In this document: positions 1 to 5,899 of the stretch, one piece after another
Position numbering within the stretch: the stretch's first letter is position 1
Layout: each line of letters opens with the position of its first letter
DNA from: Promethearchaeota archaeon CR_4
GTDB lineage: Archaea; Asgardarchaeota; Lokiarchaeia; Sigyniarchaeales; CR-4
Length of the DNA: 6,476 nucleotides
Direction: 5' to 3'
Assembly (NCBI GenBank): GCA_001940655.1
Contig: MBAA01000165.1
Coordinates: 48,280 to 54,755 of the forward strand
Position numbers and translations under genes: made by a program
The notes under the pieces: generated by a model
Databases searched by the model: none
What the model was told of the DNA's origin: nothing
Seen by the model: the letters and a program-made list of their open reading frames with translations, nothing else

Positions 1-2125
1 GACACGAGCGAGGTGTGCGCCCGATGGGTTGTTGGTCGATGTTGATGACTTTGTCCACCTGTTCGAGGCCATCGATGCCATCACACTCGCCGGCACCTAG
101 CTCTGCTTCGATTTCTTTATTGATTTTTCGCGCCAAGTTCTGATAAAGAATATTTACAAACAATGAGGATTTGCCCGCCCCCGACACTCCAGTTACACAA
201 TTGAACACGCGCAGGGGGATCTTTACGTCAATATTTTTAAGGTTATTCTCCCGGGCACCCCGAACAACTATTTCCTCCCCTGTAAGAGGACGGCGTGAAA
301 CAGGAATCGCAATCTTACGCCGGCCACTGAGATATTGACCGGTCAGAGATCGCTCTGAGTTAAGAATTGTTTCAAGGGAACCGATTGCAACGACTTCCCC
401 GCCGTTTTCTCCCGCACCTGGTCCAAGGTCCACGAGATAATCCGAAGCACGCATGATATCTTCGTCATGTTCAACCACTAGAACTGTATTCCCCGCGTCC
501 CGTAATCGCTTGAGCATATTTATGAGCTTCCACTTGTCCCGCGGGTGAAGACCAATGCTTGGTTCATCAAGAACATACAAAACTCCAACCAAGCTTGATC
601 CTATTTGCGTGGCAAGGCGGATTCGCTCCGATTCACCTCCCGAAAGTGTGCGTGCCGCTCGATCCAAGCTCAGGTATTCCAAACCTACGTTCTGCAGGAA
701 TGATAACCGTGAACGAATCTCCTTAAGAACATCTTTGACGATGATCGCCTCTCGTTCTGTTGGCTTGAGCGAGTTGAAAAATTCTGACCCCTCTTCTACG
801 GTTAAAGCTGAAACTTGTGCAATGTTCTTCCCATTCACGGTAACCGCCAGACTCTCTGGACGTAATCGAGCTCCTTTACAGGCATTGCATTTGCGTTCCA
901 CCATAAAATGTTCGTAATACTCGCGAGAGGATTGTGAAGTAGTGGTCATGTACCTCCGATGAAGCATTGGCAAGATACCTTCAAACGGTCGGGTGAAACT
1001 CCAGGAAAATTCCCGCTCCTCGTCAGGCATCTCGCCGTTGATGTCAAAGTGGATTTTCTCTTGCCCAGTTCCCATTAGAATTTTATCAAGCTTATCAGAA
1101 GGGATATCTTTTAGTGGCTTTTGAAGGTCAAATCCGTAATGCTCGCCTACCGTTTCCACGATACGCCACGAAATAGACCCTCGTGTTCCGAAACCGGGCA
1201 CCATAGTAATTTTATTTTCATAAATTGTCGCATCTTTATCACCAAAAAGCATCTCCTCGTCAAACTCGTGGACAAATCCCAGTCCTTGGCAATACTTACA
1301 ATACCCGTAGGGATTGTTGAAGCTGAACATGCGGGGCGTGATCTCTGGGAATGAAATTCCACAATCAACGCAGGCATAGTGTTCTGAGAAGATGCGAGGT
1401 TTATCGCCCTCTGGATCGACTTTTACGACTCCTTCTGCGAGTTTTAAAGTATTTTCTATGGAATCGGACAGGCGCTTGCGGATGTCCTCCTTTATGATGA
1501 TACGATCAACGACAACGCTAATGTCGTGCTTCTGGTTTTTATTTAGTGTAATTTCCTCATCAAGCGTCCGAGCTTCGCCGTTCACTTCCACGCGATTGTA
1601 TCCGTCCCGCTTCAGTTGTTGAAATAACCGCTGGAACTCACCTTTCTTTCCTTGAACCACGGGTGCGAGGACTCGGAGCTTGGTTCCCTTGGGATATTCT
1701 TTGATGATTTGATCGATTATCTCCTGGGCTGTTTGGGCCTTTATCTCCTTGCCACAATTTGGGCAGTGGGGAATCCCAATGTTAGCAAATAGCAGGCGCA
1801 GGTAATCATGAATCTCAGTGACCGTACCGACCGTGGATCGGGGATTTTTTGACACAGATTTTTGTTCGATGGCAATTGCGGGAGATAAACCCTCGATGGA
1901 GTCTACATCGGGTTTATCTAATTCTCCGAGAAACTGGCGAGCGTAGGAGGACAAAGATTCGATATATCGCCGTTGCCCTTCGGCGTAGATAGTATCCATC
2001 GCGAGACTACTCTTCCCTGAACCACTGACTCCCGTGAAAACTACAATCTTGTCTCGAGGGATCTCCACCGTGATATTCTTCAAATTATGTTGGCGAGCAC
2101 CCCGCACGATTAGCTTGTCGGGCAT
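1..2125 (-). CDS. uvrA: UvrA, excinuclease ABC subunit A (3' end missing)
   Basis: UvrA is the damage-sensing ATPase of nucleotide excision repair; it loads UvrB onto damaged DNA in the cytoplasm. The frame is open from the ATG at 2125 to the left edge, giving 708 codons of a family that is usually about 940 residues, so roughly the last quarter is outside. Visible in order: Walker A GVSGSGKS (32-39); HCPNCG (120-125); a four-cysteine zinc module C252/C255...C276/C279, followed by C413/C416; ABC signature LSGGES (494-499); Walker B with LDEPS (519-523); H-loop His553; and the second-half Walker A GVSGAGKS (646-653). The second signature and Walker B are beyond the edge. The N-terminus MPDKLIVRGARQHNLKN fits the family start well. 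No Shine-Dalgarno is seen before the ATG; a weak TATA-like box lies about 26 bases upstream. It is divergent from aroD and probably not part of the aromatic pathway. UvrABC is bacterial in origin and occurs in some archaea by transfer. The identification is secure. Confidence 0.97.
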   Translation of the reverse strand, partial: MPDKLIVRGARQHNLKNITVEIPRDKIVVFTGVSGSGKSSLAMDTIYAEGQRRYIESLSSYARQFLGELDKPDVDSIEGLSPAIAIEQKSVSKNPRSTVGTVTEIHDYLRLLFANIGIPHCPNCGKEIKAQTAQEIIDQIIKEYPKGTKLRVLAPVVQGKKGEFQRLFQQLKRDGYNRVEVNGEARTLDEEITLNKNQKHDISVVVDRIIIKEDIRKRLSDSIENTLKLAEGVVKVDPEGDKPRIFSEHYACVDCGISFPEITPRMFSFNNPYGYCKYCQGLGFVHEFDEEMLFGDKDATIYENKITMVPGFGTRGSISWRIVETVGEHYGFDLQKPLKDIPSDKLDKILMGTGQEKIHFDINGEMPDEEREFSWSFTRPFEGILPMLHRRYMTTTSQSSREYYEHFMVERKCNACKGARLRPESLAVTVNGKNIAQVSALTVEEGSEFFNSLKPTEREAIIVKDVLKEIRSRLSFLQNVGLEYLSLDRAARTLSGGESERIRLATQIGSSLVGVLYVLDEPSIGLHPRDKWKLINMLKRLRDAGNTVLVVEHDEDIMRASDYLVDLGPGAGENGGEVVAIGSLETILNSERSLTGQYLSGRRKIAIPVSRRPLTGEEIVVRGARENNLKNIDVKIPLRVFNCVTGVSGAGKSSLFVNILYQNLARKINKEIEAELGAGECDGIDGLEQVDKVINIDQQPIGRTPRSC

Positions 2126-2146
2126 ACTTTTACCATCTTTAGTGTA

Positions 2147-2156
2147 GATATGAAAA
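2147..2156 (-). promoter_or_regulatory. Possible TATA-like box of uvrA
   Basis: On the minus strand this reads TTTTCATATC, centred about 26 bases before the uvrA ATG. This is the spacing expected for an archaeal leaderless transcript. The match to a TATA box is weak, and the call rests mainly on position and on the lack of a ribosome binding site. Confidence 0.3.
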
Positions 2157-2216
2157 GTTGAATTGTAGATGCAATTAATGAAGCCACGACTAAAAATTTG
2201 GTCTTAATTTTGATAA

Positions 2217-2232
2217 CCTAAATTTTTTTAGG
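2217..2232 (+). promoter_or_regulatory. Possible promoter element or operator of aroD (inverted repeat)
   Basis: CCTAAA (2217-2222) and TTTAGG (2227-2232) form a perfect 6-base inverted repeat around a run of T. It lies 29-44 bases before the aroD ATG. The AT-rich centre could act as a TATA element with a short leader of about 10 bases, and the symmetry would suit a dimeric regulator. Both readings are inferred. No good Shine-Dalgarno stands next to the ATG: the GGAAGG at 2231-2236 is too far away. Confidence 0.3.
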
Positions 2233-2260
2233 AAGGGAACGACCTGTTCTGTGATTAAGT

Positions 2261-2980
2261 ATGATTTGTGTCGCAATTCCAGTCATCCAATCCGAAGAAG
2301 AAGCTATCCGCCAAGCGAAAGAAGCAGTCATTCTCGGGGCAAAATATGTCGAGTATCGATTTGACTTCTTTGAGAATTACGATCAGTTAAACTACGCTAA
2401 GTTTTTACACTCGGTGGATGTCCCTGTCATTTTCACCTTTCGGGCTTCTTGTGAAGGAGGGATGGCACTTATTGACGTGGGAAAGCGGCAACGATTGCTC
2501 CTCTCATTTTTAGACTTTAAACCAGATTATATTGACGTGGAATGGAGTACGGAGAAGCTCTTCCTGATGGACTTCGTCCGAAAAGGAAAGGAAGCTGGGA
2601 TTAAATTCATCATATCTTGGCATGATATGGAAAAGACCCCCCCTCTTCCTCAAATCGAGGAAACTATAGAGCAGATCAAACAATTGCCTCTAGACTTCTC
2701 CCCCGGTAATGACATAGTCAAGATCGTCACCACCGCGGTAGATTTCCGAGACAATATCAATATTCTCCGCTTCTGTAAAAGTGCGCGGGCAGGGAATTTC
2801 CAGCTCATTACCTTCTGCATGGGTCAAATGGGCATCGTGTCTCGCGTCTTGGCTCCTTCGATGGGGGCAGTGTTTTCGTACGCATCCATTGGAGAAAAGA
2901 CCACAGCGGGGCAAATTCACATCTCGGACTTTATGGACATGTATGAATTGTACCAAAACGCTTGTGAGAGTATCCTGTAA
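2261..2980 (+). CDS. aroD: Type I 3-dehydroquinate dehydratase
   Basis: This cytoplasmic enzyme dehydrates 3-dehydroquinate to 3-dehydroshikimate, the third step of the shikimate pathway, through a Schiff base. At 239 residues it is a normal length for a stand-alone type I (TIM-barrel) enzyme. Motifs in order: EYRFD (31-35), FTFR with EGG (58-61, 65-67), DVEW (92-95), SWHDMEKTP (119-127) with the general acid/base His121, DIVKI (151-155) with the Schiff-base Lys154, SRVLAPSMG (194-202) with substrate-binding Arg195, and TTAGQI (214-219) in place of the commoner SAPGQI. All catalytic residues are present, so it should be active. The ATG at 2261 puts the first beta strand directly at the N-terminus, as in relatives. 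It is divergent from uvrA and convergent with tyrA; only 12 bases separate the two stop codons. The next enzyme of the pathway, AroE, is encoded nearby on the other strand. Confidence 0.96.
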   Translation: MICVAIPVIQSEEEAIRQAKEAVILGAKYVEYRFDFFENYDQLNYAKFLHSVDVPVIFTFRASCEGGMALIDVGKRQRLLLSFLDFKPDYIDVEWSTEKLFLMDFVRKGKEAGIKFIISWHDMEKTPPLPQIEETIEQIKQLPLDFSPGNDIVKIVTTAVDFRDNINILRFCKSARAGNFQLITFCMGQMGIVSRVLAPSMGAVFSYASIGEKTTAGQIHISDFMDMYELYQNACESIL

Positions 2981-2992
2981 TTCTACAACGAT

Positions 2993-3871
2993 TCAAGACA
3001 ATATTTTTAAGATACGATAAAACAGGGAGTTAGATTTAGAATACAGGGCATCCTGCTTGAAAAAAGTATCATTTCCTTGCATCCACTGCTTGAACAAAGC
3101 TGGGTCTTTTGTTTCAATGATTTTTGTATATTGCCCAATTAACTCTTGAAACTCTTTTAGCAAATCGTGGAATGCGGGATTTTCAAATTGGAATTGTCCG
3201 TATATTGCGGGATCCTCGGCATTAACATTGAGTGAGAGAAATTCTTGTAACGCAAATGTCGTCCCTCCGAATTGCTTAATCAATGGGAACTCAAAACCTG
3301 AACTCGCGAGGATCTTCCCAAAAAGAATGTTTAAGAAATGGGGAAGGTTCAACACGAGCGCCATCATTTTATCATGGAACTCCGCCCCTGCTTCTGTCAC
3401 GCGTGCCCCCATTGCGATAAATTGTTCTTTTACTTGAGCTACTGCCTTCTCGTGTTCCGGCACTGGGGTGATGATGAGATTTCTATCCTTCATACTTTCT
3501 GCGCCTGGACCGAACATTGGGTGGGTACTCACATATTGAACTCCCACCTCCTTGCAGACTTTTCCGAGAATTGGCAATACACTTCCCTTAACGGACAAAA
3601 TATCAAGAATTATCGCGCCTTTATCAATAAATGGGAGACTATTCTGAACCACCTGCACGATCACGTCTAAGGGCACAGCGACTAAAATCCAATTCGCGCC
3701 GGTCAATCCACTTGTGTAATCAGTCGTTCCCTGTATATGATGCTTTGAGTCTAATTCACGTAATTTTGCGGCGTTTCGTCCAATTCCGGTCACGTTATGT
3801 CCAAATTTTATAAATTCTTGGCAAAACCACGCGCCCATCTTCCCCGTGGCACCAATGATTGCGATCTTCAT
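2993..3871 (-). CDS. tyrA: Prephenate (or arogenate) dehydrogenase, TyrA family
   Basis: TyrA oxidatively decarboxylates prephenate to 4-hydroxyphenylpyruvate, or arogenate to tyrosine, in the last part of tyrosine synthesis. The 292-residue protein starts with a Rossmann fold: GATGKMG (7-13) is the dinucleotide loop, and Arg32 in GIGRN follows the second strand, which hints at NADP use. Further motifs are VAVP (64-67), DILSVKG (90-96), THPMFGPG (116-123) with the expected catalytic His117, and HDKMMA...LPH (166-178) at the start of the helical dimerisation domain. There is no fused chorismate mutase or ACT domain, so this is the minimal form and no tyrosine-binding regulatory domain is visible. 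Which of the two substrates is used cannot be told from the sequence. The start overlaps the aroE stop by 4 bases (ATGA), indicating a two-gene unit with translational coupling; a weak AAGG lies 10 bases upstream. The gene converges on aroD. Confidence 0.94.
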   Translation of the reverse strand: MKIAIIGATGKMGAWFCQEFIKFGHNVTGIGRNAAKLRELDSKHHIQGTTDYTSGLTGANWILVAVPLDVIVQVVQNSLPFIDKGAIILDILSVKGSVLPILGKVCKEVGVQYVSTHPMFGPGAESMKDRNLIITPVPEHEKAVAQVKEQFIAMGARVTEAGAEFHDKMMALVLNLPHFLNILFGKILASSGFEFPLIKQFGGTTFALQEFLSLNVNAEDPAIYGQFQFENPAFHDLLKEFQELIGQYTKIIETKDPALFKQWMQGNDTFFKQDALYSKSNSLFYRILKILS

Positions 3872-4743
3872 AGTCCCAACGCCTTAATTGCCGCTTGTTT
3901 CATTAATTCCTTATCAGGTGTCACCCCTGTCCACCACTTGAACGCCAGAGCTCCTTGGTTTACCAGCATGTCGATCCCCCCCAAGGTGGGGCATCCTGCT
4001 TCTCGGGCATCTTTGAGCAATTTAGTTTCCAAGGGATTGTATACAATGTCAAATACGTGGAGGTCACTATGAAGGCATTTTTTTGGCACTAGACTCTGTT
4101 CCACGTTCGGATGCATCCCTATAGATGTTGCGTGAATGAGCAGGTCTGCTTCCAAGACCTCGTGTTGCGTACGTTCTTCATCTAAAAGGTAATGCATAAT
4201 TGTGGTTTTCGTAAATGCTTCAAGATCCGTTGTTAATTTTCTAGCCTGGTTTTCCTCAATATTGAGAATCACTATACGGGGAACCTCTCTTGCCAAGGCA
4301 AATGCAATAGCACGGGCCGCCCCACCCGCCCCAATTATTACTACATTCGACCGGTCGAGTTTCCATCCTACGTTTTTAATTGCCTCCATTGCACCCTCCG
4401 CATCTGTATTCCTCCCAATTAATCGCCCGCATACATTTTTAATGGTATTGACCGCTCCGATTTTTATGGCTTTTTCGTCAATTTCATCGAGAAGTTTCAT
4501 CACATTTTCTTTGTGGGGAATGGTTACATTTACGCCAACGATGCCTAATCCTCGAATTCCATCAATGGCAGAAGACAGGCGTTCAAGAGGGACATGGAAG
4601 GCGAGGTACCGGTAATCAAGGTTTAATCCTTGGAGTGCTGCGTTGTGCATCACAGGACTCATGCTGTGTTCAATCGGGGATCCGATGATACCAAGTACCT
4701 TAGTCTTCGAGGAAATTTCAGGATCCGTAACGTTACCGAACAT
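3868..4743 (-). CDS. aroE: Shikimate dehydrogenase
   Basis: AroE reduces 3-dehydroshikimate to shikimate with a nicotinamide cofactor. The protein has 291 residues, slightly long because about 15 residues precede the core GIIGSPIEHSMSP. The shikimate-binding Ser27 and Ser29 lie in that motif; NVTIPHK (72-78) carries the catalytic Lys78, and GRNTDAEG (110-117) the catalytic Asp114. GAGGAAR (138-144) is the cofactor loop, and Gln263 sits in the conserved C-terminal NQGALAF segment. Two departures from the usual family pattern stand out. The strand that normally ends in NRT, whose Arg contacts the 2'-phosphate of NADP, reads NIE (161-163). The usual NAT in the later loop reads HAT (IHATSIGM). 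The cofactor may therefore be NAD, or quinate may also be used; this is inference. The ATG at 4743 is preferred because a TATA-like stretch lies about 26 bases upstream, as for a leaderless message. It is the first gene of a unit with tyrA. Confidence 0.95.
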   Translation of the reverse strand: MFGNVTDPEISSKTKVLGIIGSPIEHSMSPVMHNAALQGLNLDYRYLAFHVPLERLSSAIDGIRGLGIVGVNVTIPHKENVMKLLDEIDEKAIKIGAVNTIKNVCGRLIGRNTDAEGAMEAIKNVGWKLDRSNVVIIGAGGAARAIAFALAREVPRIVILNIEENQARKLTTDLEAFTKTTIMHYLLDEERTQHEVLEADLLIHATSIGMHPNVEQSLVPKKCLHSDLHVFDIVYNPLETKLLKDAREAGCPTLGGIDMLVNQGALAFKWWTGVTPDKELMKQAAIKALGL

Positions 4744-4801
4744 TGAGATATTCTACGTATTCTGCAATATAATATATATTCAAATCATTTAATTACATTT
4801 A
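4744..4801. promoter_or_regulatory. Shared divergent promoter of aroE-tyrA and aroK
   Basis: Only 58 bases separate the two divergent start codons. The AT stretch at 4766-4780 serves both directions. On the plus strand AATATATATT (4771-4780) is centred about 26 bases before the aroK ATG. On the minus strand TATATTATATTG is centred about 26 bases before the aroE ATG. Neither gene has a Shine-Dalgarno sequence. This geometry fits two back-to-back archaeal TATA promoters that make leaderless messages, and it implies that transcription factor binding on one side could compete with the other. Confidence 0.65.
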
Positions 4802-5338
4802 ATGACCGTTGACAACATCGTCCTCATAGGTTTTATGGGTACGGGAAAGAGTTCGTGCGGTAGAGAGCTCGCATATCGATTACAGTGGGAATTTATCGAG
4901 ATGGACAAGGATATTGAACGAATGGCCGGGGTCTCTATCCCTGAAATCTTCGCACAGCAGGGAGAGGTGCACTTTCGCGATCTCGAAACCAAAGTGTGTC
5001 GTTCTTTAGCACAAAAGCATCATACCGTTATATCCGCCGGAGGGGGAGTAATTATCCGCCCGGAAAACGTCCAAATTCTCCGTTCTTTTGCATTTCTTAT
5101 CCTCCTCACAGCTACTCCTGAGGAAATTTACCAACGCGTTCTCTATGATGGTACGGAAAAACGACCATTGCTCAGCAAACCAGACCCTATGCGAGAGATA
5201 AAAAATCTCCTTATTGTCCGGGAACCCTTGTATCGTGCTGCTGCTGATGTCCAACTCAAAACTAAAGGTAAAAGTCCGGGGGAAATAGCGTCAGAAATTA
5301 TCGAACTTCTGAGGAAACGGGAAAACCTCACGTGTTAA
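4802..5338 (+). CDS. aroK: Shikimate kinase, P-loop (bacterial AroK) type
   Basis: This enzyme transfers phosphate from ATP to shikimate to give shikimate 3-phosphate, the fifth step of the shikimate pathway. The 178-residue length is normal for the P-loop NMP-kinase-like family. Motifs: Walker A GFMGTGKSS (10-18); shikimate-binding Asp35 in EMDKDIE, Arg59 in HFRDLE and the GGG of SAGGGV (80-82); lid Arg121 in EKRPLL; and Arg140 in REPLY, the second shikimate-binding arginine. All key residues are in place. Most archaea that make aromatic amino acids instead use an unrelated GHMP-family shikimate kinase, so this type suggests transfer from bacteria if the host is archaeal. The ATG at 4802 leaves a short N-terminus before the first strand (NIVLIGFMG), and a TATA box lies at leaderless distance. 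It is divergent from aroE; its last 11 bases overlap the 3' end of the convergent longin-like gene. Confidence 0.96.
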   Translation: MTVDNIVLIGFMGTGKSSCGRELAYRLQWEFIEMDKDIERMAGVSIPEIFAQQGEVHFRDLETKVCRSLAQKHHTVISAGGGVIIRPENVQILRSFAFLILLTATPEEIYQRVLYDGTEKRPLLSKPDPMREIKNLLIVREPLYRAAADVQLKTKGKSPGEIASEIIELLRKRENLTC

Positions 5339-5801
5339 AAAGCTTCCGAACCCGATCAGAGGGGCGATAGTGTAGGTCTCCAAAGATGTCAAAGAGAATC
5401 TTTTCAAACGCGGAGTATTTAGCCGTGTTTTCGACAATTCCCCACTCATTTTGGTATTTCTCGATAAAATTACTGAGGACTCGTTCGAGAGATTCATTCA
5501 CGATTTCCACCTCCAAGTCGCTATCCCCGATGACGTAGGCTACCACGAAATTTTTACCTCCCCTGACGATTACCTGTTGAGACGCAATTGCTATCTGGTA
5601 CTTCCGCATTACAAAATACTCTACCTCGGTAGACAAGCAATTATTTGCGAAGTGGATGATAGACGAGAGTATCTGACTACGTAGGTTCTGATCTCTTGCC
5701 CGAGTTTTCACGTCAGCGTCCAGAGGGTAAAATGTCTTCGAGAAGATGAGAACTCCATTCTTAATGATACCCATTTCGAAAATAGCCATGACATTTTCCA
5801 T
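5328..5801 (-). CDS. Small protein with predicted longin-like domain
   Basis: I do not recognise a named family from exact sequence; the call rests on the predicted fold. The 157 residues read as strand (5-11), strand (17-24), helix (37-55), three strands (59-65, 68-78, 83-91), helix (95-118) and a last helix (131-143). The order beta-beta-alpha-beta-beta-beta-alpha-alpha is that of longin domains, which in eukaryotes occur in SNAREs, adaptor and coatomer subunits, TRAPP parts and signal receptor subunits, and which are common in Asgard archaea. There is no signal peptide, membrane segment or cysteine pair, so a soluble cytoplasmic protein is likely, perhaps binding a small GTPase or acting as a dimer scaffold. 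That role is inferred. The ATG at 5801 is chosen because TATAAAT lies about 23 bases upstream; a second Met at codon 5 is an alternative. The 3' end overlaps aroK by 11 bases, tail to tail. It has its own promoter downstream of the winged-helix gene. A profilin, roadblock or sedlin-like variant is possible. Confidence 0.72.
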   Translation of the reverse strand: MENVMAIFEMGIIKNGVLIFSKTFYPLDADVKTRARDQNLRSQILSSIIHFANNCLSTEVEYFVMRKYQIAIASQQVIVRGGKNFVVAYVIGDSDLEVEIVNESLERVLSNFIEKYQNEWGIVENTAKYSAFEKILFDIFGDLHYRPSDRVRKLFNT

Positions 5802-5820
5802 CCCTTATGATGTGTAGACC

Positions 5821-5828
5821 ATTTATAG
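5821..5828 (-). promoter_or_regulatory. TATA box of the longin-like gene
   Basis: The minus strand reads CTATAAAT here, a good archaeal TATA box centred about 23-24 bases before the ATG at 5801. That would place the transcription start at or next to the start codon and so favours the first Met over the one four codons later. It also shows that the gene can be transcribed apart from the upstream winged-helix gene. Confidence 0.6.
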
Positions 5829-5873
5829 TGTTTTTGCCATTTAAATTAGCTGTGATCGGTCGCGAATTATGTG

Positions 5874-5899
5874 AATACCTTTAAGGAACAAGAGGTATT
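5874..5899. repeat. Inverted repeat at the end of the winged-helix gene
   Basis: AATACCT (5874-5880) and AGGTATT (5893-5899) are a perfect 7-base inverted repeat with a 12-base loop. The right arm runs into the TAA stop codon of the winged-helix gene. As RNA it could fold as a hairpin at the 3' end of that message, but no run of T follows on the minus strand, so an intrinsic terminator is not supported. As DNA it lies about 45-75 bases before the TATA box of the longin-like gene and could be a protein binding site. Chance is also possible. Confidence 0.35.

Noticed and set aside
555..917. Open frame of 120 codons on the plus strand
   Set aside because: It lies wholly opposite the uvrA coding region, where all ABC motifs are intact, and its translation is low in complexity with no recognisable motif.
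3338..4072. Three overlapping plus-strand open frames
   Set aside because: They are opposite tyrA and aroE, which show full family motifs; none of the three has a motif or plausible promoter.
4202..4615. Open frame of 137 codons on the plus strand
   Set aside because: It is antisense to the conserved core of aroE (catalytic Lys and Asp region); the Ser/Phe/Ile-rich translation is typical of a shadow frame.
5451..5684. Plus-strand open frame of 77 codons within the longin-like gene
   Set aside because: The minus-strand frame is longer, has a well-placed TATA box and a coherent predicted fold; the plus frame has neither.
5874..5899. Intrinsic terminator for the winged-helix gene
   Set aside because: The hairpin is AT-rich and short, and is not followed by a run of T on the minus strand.
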